NCBI GenBank assembly: GCA_964649825.1
Contig: CAZYQW010000119.1
Location: 133,564-197,563, forward strand
DNA length: 64,000 nucleotides
Direction of reading: 5' to 3'
Source of the DNA: CAZYQW01 sp964649825
GTDB lineage: Bacteria; Planctomycetota; B15-G4; JADJEK01
This document shows, piece after piece, positions 16,667 to 24,515 of this stretch (within the stretch, counting starts at the first letter, position 1; each line of letters starts with the position of its first letter). Position numbers and translations under genes: made by a program. The notes beneath the pieces are model-generated. The model saw only the letters and a program-made list of their open reading frames with translations, ran no database searches and was not told the origin of the DNA.

Positions 16667-18025
16667 TCAGTCGAGCAGGAGCTTGGCCGCCTCGAAGAAG
16701 ATGAACAACGCGGTGAAGTCGCTCAACGTGGTGATCAACGGGTTCGCGAAGAACGCCGGGTCGAGGCGGATCGCGCGCAACGCGACGGGGAGCATGACGC
16801 CGAGCATGTTGCAGAGGGCGACGGCCACCGCCAACGAGCCTCCGGTGACGAGCGCTTCCGGCGGCGAGACGTCGTCGAAGAGTCCGATCCCCATTGCGAC
16901 GACCACCGCGCCGAGGCAGGTTCCAAGCACCACCCCCATCAGCACCTCGCGGATCGCGACGAGGCGGACCTCGCGGGCGCGGATCTCCTCGACGGCCATC
17001 GCCCGGATCATCAGCGTTCCGACCTGGCTTCCCGTGTTCCCGCTCGCCGCCATCAGCACGATGATGAACGGGACGAGGCTCTCGAAGTCCTCCGCGAGCG
17101 ACTGCTGATACTCATGCAGCACGACGCCGGCCAGCGTCGCCGTCACCGCGAGGATGACGAGTGCGCCGAGCCGGTTCTTCAGCAGGTCGAAGAAGCGCGC
17201 GGTCGTGTAGGCCCCCTCCGTCGGTACGACGCCGGACATGAGGTGCATGTCGGCCGTCGCCTGCTCCTCCTGGACGTCCATCACGTCATCGAACGTGACG
17301 ATTCCGACGAGGTGCTCCTGGCTGTCGACGACGGGGATCGCCTTGATGTCGTAGCGAAGCATCAGCGATACCGCGTCGCCCTGGTCGGCATCGGCGCGGA
17401 CCTGGACGATCCGGTTCTCCGCGTTCAGGAGGTCGCCGACCTTGCGGTCGTCTGGGGCGAAGACGAGCTGGCTCAGCGACACGACGCCGGCCGGCCGATT
17501 CTCCTCGTCGACGACGTACACGTAGTCGACCATCTCCTTGTCGGCCGCGACGCGACGAAGGAACTCGATCGTCCCTCCCACCGTCTGATGACGCTTCACC
17601 TTGACGTACTCGGGCGTCATCAGCCGGCCGACCGAGTACTCCGGGTACGCGAGGAGCGACTGGCTGATCGCGCGCTCCTCGGGGGAGAGGAGGCGCAGCA
17701 CGCGGCGCGCGACCCGGTCGGGCATCTCCCCGAGGAGATCGGTGCGATCGTCCGGTGCCATGTCGTTCAGCACGCGCGCCGCCTCCGCGTCCTTCAGCGC
17801 CTCGAGCAGCTCCTGCTGATCGTCCGGCTCGAAGTGCTCGAACACCTCGGTCGCGCGCTCCCGCGGCAGCATGCGGAACAGGACCGCACGGTCCTTCGGC
17901 GCGACGTCGGGGAGGATCTCGGCGACGTCCGGCACCGAGAGGTCGGTGAGCACCTCGCGGAGCTGACGCCAGTCGCGCGACTCGATCATGTCGCGGATCT
18001 CGGGTTGGATCAGGCGTCCCAGCAT
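16667..18025 (-). CDS. mgtE: MgtE-type magnesium transporter
   Basis: The 452-residue protein has the three-part MgtE layout. An N-terminal helical domain (about 1-130, with VAEILPDVAPKDRAVLFRML and ALLNDM-like repeats) is followed by two CBS domains (about 130-255, each ending near IPVVD and VFDDV-type strands) and a five-helix membrane domain (about 270-452). PFIIVLMAASGNTGSQ in the second membrane helix is the signature of the ion path, and the protein ends shortly after FIFFEAAKLLLD. In characterised MgtE, magnesium bound between the CBS and N domains closes the pore. Its neighbours suggest no special role. Confidence 0.94.
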   Translation of the reverse strand: MLGRLIQPEIRDMIESRDWRQLREVLTDLSVPDVAEILPDVAPKDRAVLFRMLPRERATEVFEHFEPDDQQELLEALKDAEAARVLNDMAPDDRTDLLGEMPDRVARRVLRLLSPEERAISQSLLAYPEYSVGRLMTPEYVKVKRHQTVGGTIEFLRRVAADKEMVDYVYVVDEENRPAGVVSLSQLVFAPDDRKVGDLLNAENRIVQVRADADQGDAVSLMLRYDIKAIPVVDSQEHLVGIVTFDDVMDVQEEQATADMHLMSGVVPTEGAYTTARFFDLLKNRLGALVILAVTATLAGVVLHEYQQSLAEDFESLVPFIIVLMAASGNTGSQVGTLMIRAMAVEEIRAREVRLVAIREVLMGVVLGTCLGAVVVAMGIGLFDDVSPPEALVTGGSLAVAVALCNMLGVMLPVALRAIRLDPAFFANPLITTLSDFTALFIFFEAAKLLLD

Positions 18026-18145
18026 GGCCGTTCGCGACTCGTTTGACTGGCCGGACGGAAGCCGCTCATGAGACCACGCGGCCCGTCGACGCGGTAGTGG
18101 GAAAGTCGAGCGTCGCGCAACGCCGTCGCAACGTACGATCGACGC

Positions 18146-19147
18146 ATGAACGCAGACGTTCGCCGGACCCGCTTCGACGCTCCATCGCTGGCCACGGTGC
18201 GCCGCGAGATCGACGCCGCGCGCCGGCGTCTCCGCGGCCGCGTGGTCGAGACCCCGACCCTCCAGTCCGAGCGGCTCTCGGCGCTCATCGACGCGACGGT
18301 CTTCCTCAAGCACGAGCAGCTGCAGCGAACCGGATCGTTCAAGTTCCGGGGCGCGCTCAACAAGGTGCGGGCGCTTTCGTCGGCCGCGCGGCGGCGCGGC
18401 ATCGTCGCCGCGTCGACCGGCAACCATGGGATCGCGGTGGCGACCGCGCTGCGCGAGGTCGGCGGCACGGGGACGGTCTTCGTCCCGCGCGGCGCGGACG
18501 GATCCAAGGTTCGTCGGCTCCGGGCGCTCGGGGTGGAGGTGCGGACGTTCGGCGACGACTGCGTCGAGACCGAGGGCCATGCACGCGCGGTCGCCGAGCG
18601 GACGGGACGGACGTTCATCTCGCCCTACAACGACCTCGAGGTCGTCGCGGGCCAGGGGACGGTCGGCGTGGAGCTCGCGCGGCAGATACCCGATCTGGAC
18701 GCCGTGGTCGTGGCGGCGGGCGGCGGCGGCTTGATCGCGGGGATCGCCGCCGCGCTCAAGGCGCGGAGTCCGTCGGTTCGGGTGATCGCCGCGCAGCCCC
18801 GGAACTCCGCGGTGCTCGCCGCCTCGATCGCGGCCGGGCACCGCCTGGACGTGGCCTCGAAGGCGACGTTGTCCGACGCCACCGCGGGCGGGATCGAGGA
18901 CGGCGCGATCACGCTCGAGCTGGGTCGCCGGCTCATCGACGACTTCGTCCTCGTCACCGAGCGCGAGATCGAGCGCTCGATGCGCGACCTGATCGAGCAA
19001 GAACGGCTCCTCGTCGAAGGGGCGGCCGCGATGGCCGTCGCCGCGGCCGTGAAGTGCCGGCGCACCCTCCGCCGGACCCGGGTCGCGGTGGTGCTGTGCG
19101 GGAGGAACGTCGCGGCATCCCACGTGCGCCGCGTGCTCGGCGGGTGA
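18146..19147 (+). CDS. PLP-dependent threonine/serine dehydratase-like enzyme
   Basis: This is a fold-type II PLP enzyme of 333 residues, without an ACT regulatory domain. Lys66 in SFKFRGA is the Schiff-base lysine, STGNHGIAVA supports the cofactor, and AAGGGGLIAG (about residue 193) binds the PLP phosphate. These match catabolic threonine dehydratase or serine racemase-type enzymes; substrate choice among threonine, serine and hydroxyaspartate is not decided by sequence. The final stretch VAVVLCGRNVA carries the conserved cysteine or serine near the PLP nitrogen. The 220 bp after the gene, to 19367, hold no recognisable feature. Confidence 0.85.
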   Translation: MNADVRRTRFDAPSLATVRREIDAARRRLRGRVVETPTLQSERLSALIDATVFLKHEQLQRTGSFKFRGALNKVRALSSAARRRGIVAASTGNHGIAVATALREVGGTGTVFVPRGADGSKVRRLRALGVEVRTFGDDCVETEGHARAVAERTGRTFISPYNDLEVVAGQGTVGVELARQIPDLDAVVVAAGGGGLIAGIAAALKARSPSVRVIAAQPRNSAVLAASIAAGHRLDVASKATLSDATAGGIEDGAITLELGRRLIDDFVLVTEREIERSMRDLIEQERLLVEGAAAMAVAAAVKCRRTLRRTRVAVVLCGRNVAASHVRRVLGG

Positions 19148-19367
19148 TCCCCGATCGAAGCGCGCGGCTTCGAGGCTCTCTCGCGCCGGGTCACCCCTTG
19201 CTCCTGGATCATCGGCTGGATCTCGCGCCTCGACCACGCGCGCGCGCGCGAACTCCCCATCCCGGGTGCGCGCCGCGTCGTCGCAGCCGCGATCCGCAAG
19301 CACTCGGTCTGATTCTCGGCGTCTGCTGCGGCACGGCGGGAGCGGCCGTCCGAGACCTGGGCCGGGA

Positions 19368-20153
19368 TCAGGAGCCGGGCGGCGCCCTGCGCTCGTCCTC
19401 GGCGCGGTCGGCGCGTTTGGGCACCTCGTCGAGTCCGAGGTCGCGCGGCGACTTCCGCGATCCGATCGCTCTCAGCAGCCGATGCCACGCGCGGGCGTCG
19501 CGTGTCTCGAGGGGAGCCCGCGCGAAGACCCGCTCGATCGAACGGACGAGGTCGCGCCGCGCGGCGTCGCTCGCCGCCAGCGAGCCGAGCCCGTCGACGA
19601 GGTGACGGATCAGGTACTCCCGGTCGGCGTACGTCACCGGTCGGCCCTTGCGGCTCTGCTCGCGATCAGGCCCGTCGCCGAACAGGTCGGCCAAGACGAT
19701 CGTCACGGCGGCGCCGAGGTTGATCGACGCGTGCGCGGTCGTGGTCGGGATCCAGACGAGGTCGGCGAGCGGGGCCGCCTCGTCGGCGGACAGCCCGAAC
19801 CGTTCGTTGCCGAACACGAGCGCCACCCGCTCCCTCGGGTCCGCGGCCCGCGGGGCGATCTCCGTCCGGACGTCCCCCCAGCGCGTCACCTGTCGATGCT
19901 CACGGAAGCGCGCCGTGAACCCGACCGCGTACGTGCAGTCGGCGAGGGCGTCGTCGACGGTGGCCGCCACGTCGATGGTCACGATGGAGGGGTCGACGCC
20001 GTGCGACATCTCGGCGAACTCCGGATGCTCGAGAAGATCGCGCCGAACCGGCGCGCAGAACACGAGCTCGACGGGCCCGAAGTTCGCGGCGGCCCGGGCG
20101 GCGAGACCGGCGTTTCGAGGCCCTTGGGTCCGGACGAGGACGACGCGCTTCAT
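19368..20153 (-). CDS. trmJ: TrmJ-like tRNA 2'-O-methyltransferase (SPOUT)
   Basis: The 261-residue protein has the three SPOUT motifs of the TrmH/TrmJ class: RTQGPRNAGLAARAAANFG at the N-terminus (motif 1), LVFGNERFGLSADE (motif 2) and TTTAHASINLGAAVTIVL (motif 3, which forms the trefoil knot). TrmJ methylates the ribose of nucleotide 32 in tRNAs; the C-terminal helical extension of about 85 residues fits TrmJ better than TrmL. The next gene upstream (20184-20735) is on the same strand 30 bp away. Confidence 0.88.
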   Translation of the reverse strand: MKRVVLVRTQGPRNAGLAARAAANFGPVELVFCAPVRRDLLEHPEFAEMSHGVDPSIVTIDVAATVDDALADCTYAVGFTARFREHRQVTRWGDVRTEIAPRAADPRERVALVFGNERFGLSADEAAPLADLVWIPTTTAHASINLGAAVTIVLADLFGDGPDREQSRKGRPVTYADREYLIRHLVDGLGSLAASDAARRDLVRSIERVFARAPLETRDARAWHRLLRAIGSRKSPRDLGLDEVPKRADRAEDERRAPPGS

Positions 20154-20183
20154 CCCGCCGAGTCTAAGGAACCCGGCTGGCGC

Positions 20184-20735
20184 CTACTCCTCCACTCCGG
20201 CGGCGCGGGCTCCGTTCGACGCGGAGGCCGAGACCTCGGGGCGGTCGCGGTCGGATCGACGCAGGGCGCGCTCGACGAGCTCGACCGTCCGTCGCGCCGT
20301 CAGTTCGAAGTCGTCCGGCAGCCGGTTCTGGCCCGACAGACGGGACTTCGTCTCGCGCAGTCCGCGGTCGAGCGCCGCCGCGGCCGCCGACACCCGCTCG
20401 CGGAGCGTCCGGTCGCGCGGGAGGATGTCGTCGACTCCACGCAGGATCGCCGCCGACGTCGCGTCCGCGCTCGGATCCTTCAGGTCGTCGACCCGGTCCT
20501 CGACGCGCTTGCGAACGTCATCGGAAGGGTCGGCTTCCGTGGCGAGATGCGTGAGCGTGCTCGAGACCAGGGTCCGAGACGCGTCGAGCGACTTGGCGTC
20601 GTTGGAAATGTCGATGTGGTCCCCCGACGAAGACGTGTTCCTCGCTTCGTAGACGTCGATCAGGATCGGGCGCTTCGGAGTCGGCAGCTCCAGGCTCGGC
20701 GGGATCGGCGCGTATGGTGGACTGGTGATCTCCAT
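20184..20735 (-). CDS. Hypothetical protein, helical with charged C-terminal half
   Basis: I do not recognise this protein. The start at 20735 has GGAGG eight bases upstream and gives 183 residues. The N-terminus is proline-rich (ITSPPYAPIPPSLELPTPK), followed by a serine/aspartate segment with DHIDISNDAKSL. That segment faintly recalls the N-terminal region of FlgM or other flagellar small proteins, but the match is too weak to use. Residues 60 to 183 are predicted helical with regular charged residues. It is probably co-transcribed with trmJ. Confidence 0.6.
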   Translation of the reverse strand: MEITSPPYAPIPPSLELPTPKRPILIDVYEARNTSSSGDHIDISNDAKSLDASRTLVSSTLTHLATEADPSDDVRKRVEDRVDDLKDPSADATSAAILRGVDDILPRDRTLRERVSAAAAALDRGLRETKSRLSGQNRLPDDFELTARRTVELVERALRRSDRDRPEVSASASNGARAAGVEE

Positions 20736-20829
20736 GATCGTGTCCTCCGGCCGCCTCCCTCGCACGGTCGGAAGGCGGCGTCACGACATTCTTCGGCCGC
20801 TGGCCGACCCGCTTGACGGCAGGAACTCC

Positions 20830-20879
20830 AAAAAGAGCCGGAAACCGTCGAGGCTCGACGGCGGGGAGCGCGCCGGCTC
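20830..20879 (-). terminator. Rho-independent terminator after the di-heme protein
   Basis: On the minus strand GAGCCGG (from 20879) pairs with CCGGCTC (to 20835), with an internal CCGTCGAG/CTCGACGG hairpin between them, and is followed directly by five Ts (20830-20834). It lies about 70 bp past the stop at 20948 and before the 20735 gene, separating the two transcription units. Confidence 0.65.
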
Positions 20880-20947
20880 CAGCGATTCCGCCGGTTCTTC
20901 TTCGCCGCTCGAGTTTTGCGTCGGAGCCACCCGGATCGGCCGCTCCC

Positions 20948-23900
20948 TTACGGCAGCGTCACGGTGCGGTAGTGGGCCTGGTTGGAGGACTGATCGTAGA
21001 AGAACGCAGGCCACGTTCCGCCGACGCCGACGAAGTACGGGCTCGACGGGAGCGCCGATCCGATGTACGCCGGCGTGAAACCGATCTCGCCCTTCTGGGC
21101 CGGGGTGAACGGCCCGCGGACCCACGTCGCCCAGCCGGCCGCGTCGGTCGTCGTCTCGAACTGCCACAAGAGCCCGCCCAGGTCGCCGGAGAAGAAGCCC
21201 ATCACCGGGACGTTCGGCATCGCGTTGCCGCGCGAGTCGTGCACGAGGAGCCGAGCGGTGACGGTATACGGCCCGGTTCCGGTCACGGACAGGGCGATGT
21301 CTGCCACGTGCAGGAACGGCGGGAAGGTGTCGAACGATCCGTCCCGCGTCGACTGGTTGCCGTTCTTGTCCGTGGCGCGGATGCGGTAGTGGATCGTCGT
21401 GCCAGCGGGGAGGTCGCCGGTGAGCACGTCGTGGACGCGGCGAAAACCGACGTCTGGGAACGTCCCCACGTCGGCGAGACCCGGTCCGGTGCCGAGCTCG
21501 ACGACGGCGGCGGCCGGCTCGCTGGTCGTGAACGAGAGGGTGGCCGCGTCGTGGAAGACCTCGAGCGCGCGATCGCCGGCGATCGCCGGCGGGATCGCGT
21601 CGCTGACCGAACGGTCGAACACGCGGGGGTCGGAGCCGTGCACGGTCTCGAACCCGTCGTCGTAGCCGTCGGCGTCGGTGTCCGCGTCCGTCGGATCGAG
21701 TCCGGTCGTCGCCTCGACGAAGTCGAACACGCCGTCCTCGTCGCGGTCGACGCCGAGGCGCCGTCCCGTTCCGGGGGGCACGCAGGTGAAGGTGAAGGTC
21801 GCGATCCCCCCCTGCACGACGGCCTTCAGCAACGTCCGGTCCGCGACCGTTCCTGCGTCGAAACGGTAGGTCCAGAGTCCGCTGCTTGGGTCGATCTCGA
21901 AGACTCCGCCGCGCGGAAGGACGGCGCCGCTCGGCGACAGACGGAAGCCCTTCACGATCAGGTCGACGTTCGAGTGCGGCGGTCTCGCTTGCGCCTCCGC
22001 GAGGTCGAGGAACGCATCGACCTGCGCGAGGGTGGACGGACCGAGCGTGAATTGCGCCCCCACCAACGGCGCGAGCCCGTGGTCCCAGTGCTTCACGAAC
22101 GTGGCGACGTTGTCCTTCTCGGTGGTCGTGAAGTTGCTGAACGTCGGCGGCCCGCCGTTGGGCACGTTGAAGTCCATGAAGCCGCGCACGCCGTCGACGG
22201 CGCCGTCGTGGAGCGCGCCGAATCCGGCCAGGTCGCGGAAGTCCTTCTCGTAGATCATGCGGAGCTGCGCGGTCTGGAAGAGCTGCGAGAAGCTCCCCGC
22301 GCTCGCGACGGGGCGGCTGCCGGTGAAGTCGTCTTTCTCGAAGAAGTCGCCCTTGTGGCAGTCGATGCACGACACGCCGGAACCGGGCGCCGAGTAGTCC
22401 TTGCCCTGGAACTGCGGGTTCATGCCGTACGTGTCGGCGCCCTGGGCGACCGCGCCCTGGTAGACGCGATCCTTCGGCTGGAACGGGTTCGGCGCGTAGC
22501 GCAGCGATCGAACGAACGTCGCGAACTCCTGCATCGCGCGGCCCGAGATGCCGCGGCCGCCGAGGAGCGACGCGAACGCGCCGCGGAACTGATGGATCGT
22601 GCGCCGGTCGCCGCGCCAGTGCAGCGGCAGGTCGTCCTTCGCGCTCGGGTCCATCAAGCCGCGGAGGGACTGCGTCACCATCGGTCCCTTCAGCGGGTTC
22701 AGGATCGGTGTCGCCGCGTCGGTGACGACTTTGCCCGGGTAGCTCAGGATGTCGTCGAGCGTGTCGGGGAAGTAGTAGGCGAGGCTGCCGCCCGGGTCGC
22801 CGAGGTCCCAAGCCAGCGAGTCGAAGTGCCCGAACACGTGGCAGCTCGCGCAGGAGATCGCGCCGTTCCCGTGACCCTGGATCGAGCTCGCCTCGTAGAG
22901 GTGGGTCCGTCCCGCCCGCACCGCGACCGGCTCGGGGTCGTAGCTCAGCGTCCGGATCGGGCCGATCGGCCGGTGCTCGTCCGCGACGTCGTACGCGCGC
23001 AGCGTCAGGTCGCCGCGGCAGAAGACGTAGAGCCGCGATCGCTCCGCGTCCACCGCCAGTCCCGACGGCAGCGGTCCGGTGTCGATCGTGCCCCGATAGG
23101 CACCCGTCTTTGCGTCGATCACCCCGACGGCCGACGACCCGAGGGCCGCGACGTAGGCCAGGCTCTCGTGCGGTCCGTCGAAGAAGGCCAGCGCGACCGG
23201 CTGCGCGAGCGGTCGATCGGTGTACGGCGGCGCCAGCTCGAGCGTCCGCACGACGGCGCCGCCGGGAATCGCGATCGTCACGCGGTTCTCGACGGCGCGG
23301 CCGCGGAGGTTCGGCTCGAAGCGGGTCCGGTTGCGCGCGTCGGTGGCCGCGACCCAGAGGTGCCCGGTCGCCGGGTTCCGCTCGACGTCGAAGAGCGTCG
23401 TGCCGGCGCCGTGCGTGACCAGCGGAAGGACGAGGTTCGTCTGGACGTCGATCGCGATGACGTCGTTGTCGGGAAGCGCCGCGACCTTGCCCGGGTACTC
23501 TGCGTCGAGAACGACGCGGCCGGCGTTCGGGATGTACCACCCGCGCGCGAGGTTGAGCTCGGGCCGCAGCAGGATCGGGTTCACGACGTACGGTGGATCG
23601 AACGCGTCCGGGACCTCCTGGTGGAGGCCCAGGGCGCTCGTGTGGTTCTCGTCCAGCAGCGTCGTGTGGTTGCCCGAGTTCTGCGGGATCACGTAGACGG
23701 TGCCGCCGACCACGACGATGTCGCGCGGTTTCACCGCGACCACCGGCACGTTCGCGAGCCAGCCGTAGGGCGGTTGCGCGCCGGCCACGACGACGACGTT
23801 GTTCGTGAATGGGCCCGGGTCGAGCTGACCCGGCGCAGGCGGCACGTCGGGGGCCCGCGCGCAGGCGACGAACAACTTCCCCGCCGCGACGGACAGACCC

Positions 23901-24370
23901 TGCGGCTCGTCGCCGACGGGGATCGTCGCGATCACCTGTCGCAGCTCGACATCCACGACGGAGACGGTGTCGGAGACGTGGTTCGCGACGAACAGGACGC
24001 GAGGATCGTCGGGGTGGAACGCCATCGAGACCGGCTCGAGCCCGGTGAAGATCTCGCCCTCGAAGACGAGCATCGTCTCGGCGCTCGGCCCGCCGATCGT
24101 CGGGCGCGCGCGCGAGCCGGGGCCGGCGCTGCCGCTTCCGCCCGCCGCGCCCGGCGACTTCTTCGCCTCGATCGCCGTGCGGTACACCTCGACGCGGTGG
24201 TCGGACGTGTTCAGCACGTAGAGCCGCTTCCCGTCCGGGGACAGGACGAGCGGCTGCACCGGGCCCGATTCGAAGTTCGGAAACGGAGCGGAGGCGGTGC
24301 TCACCTCGGCCGCCGCCGCAGCGGGAACGAACGTAAGGCCGAGGAGGAAGGACAGAGCGCGCGACTTCAT
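20948..24370 (-). CDS. Exported YVTN-propeller/di-heme cytochrome c protein with TSP3-like repeats
   Basis: The 1140-residue protein starts with a signal peptide (MKSRALSFLLGLTFVPAAAAA). Residues about 25-470 are a beta-propeller of the YVTN/surface-layer type (VLSPDGKRLYVLNTSDHRVEVY, VDVELRQVIATIPVGDEPQGL). Two c-type haem sites follow, CASCH at 507-511 and CIDCH at 668-672, in a region with spacing and WRGDRR/GFASLLGGRG-type segments seen in MauG-like or CcpA-like cytochrome c peroxidase relatives. Near residues 885-920 is DRDEDGVFDFVEATTG and DADTDADGYDDGFE, a calcium-binding thrombospondin type-3 pattern. The C-terminus is a beta-rich Ig/FN3-like region. Electron transfer or an oxidative reaction in the periplasm or at the cell surface is likely, substrate unknown. 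Confidence 0.85.
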   Translation of the reverse strand: MKSRALSFLLGLTFVPAAAAAEVSTASAPFPNFESGPVQPLVLSPDGKRLYVLNTSDHRVEVYRTAIEAKKSPGAAGGSGSAGPGSRARPTIGGPSAETMLVFEGEIFTGLEPVSMAFHPDDPRVLFVANHVSDTVSVVDVELRQVIATIPVGDEPQGLSVAAGKLFVACARAPDVPPAPGQLDPGPFTNNVVVVAGAQPPYGWLANVPVVAVKPRDIVVVGGTVYVIPQNSGNHTTLLDENHTSALGLHQEVPDAFDPPYVVNPILLRPELNLARGWYIPNAGRVVLDAEYPGKVAALPDNDVIAIDVQTNLVLPLVTHGAGTTLFDVERNPATGHLWVAATDARNRTRFEPNLRGRAVENRVTIAIPGGAVVRTLELAPPYTDRPLAQPVALAFFDGPHESLAYVAALGSSAVGVIDAKTGAYRGTIDTGPLPSGLAVDAERSRLYVFCRGDLTLRAYDVADEHRPIGPIRTLSYDPEPVAVRAGRTHLYEASSIQGHGNGAISCASCHVFGHFDSLAWDLGDPGGSLAYYFPDTLDDILSYPGKVVTDAATPILNPLKGPMVTQSLRGLMDPSAKDDLPLHWRGDRRTIHQFRGAFASLLGGRGISGRAMQEFATFVRSLRYAPNPFQPKDRVYQGAVAQGADTYGMNPQFQGKDYSAPGSGVSCIDCHKGDFFEKDDFTGSRPVASAGSFSQLFQTAQLRMIYEKDFRDLAGFGALHDGAVDGVRGFMDFNVPNGGPPTFSNFTTTEKDNVATFVKHWDHGLAPLVGAQFTLGPSTLAQVDAFLDLAEAQARPPHSNVDLIVKGFRLSPSGAVLPRGGVFEIDPSSGLWTYRFDAGTVADRTLLKAVVQGGIATFTFTCVPPGTGRRLGVDRDEDGVFDFVEATTGLDPTDADTDADGYDDGFETVHGSDPRVFDRSVSDAIPPAIAGDRALEVFHDAATLSFTTSEPAAAVVELGTGPGLADVGTFPDVGFRRVHDVLTGDLPAGTTIHYRIRATDKNGNQSTRDGSFDTFPPFLHVADIALSVTGTGPYTVTARLLVHDSRGNAMPNVPVMGFFSGDLGGLLWQFETTTDAAGWATWVRGPFTPAQKGEIGFTPAYIGSALPSSPYFVGVGGTWPAFFYDQSSNQAHYRTVTLP

Positions 24371-24456
24371 TCGTACTCCGCGACGGGAGACCACCACTGC
24401 GCTCGATCGTAACGGCCGACGTCGCGGTTCGGGGCCATGCCACCTCCCCCGACCGC

Positions 24457-24462
24457 TATACT
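24457..24462 (+). promoter_or_regulatory. Possible minus-10 box of the fused 3-hydroxyacyl-CoA dehydrogenase gene
   Basis: TATACT preceded by GC stands 54 bp before the ATG at 24516. No matching minus-35 hexamer is evident, so this is weak. Confidence 0.3.
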
Positions 24463-24515
24463 GCCCCGTTTGCGCCCGGCCGCCCAAACGCTTCGGACAA
24501 GGAACGACGACGTCG

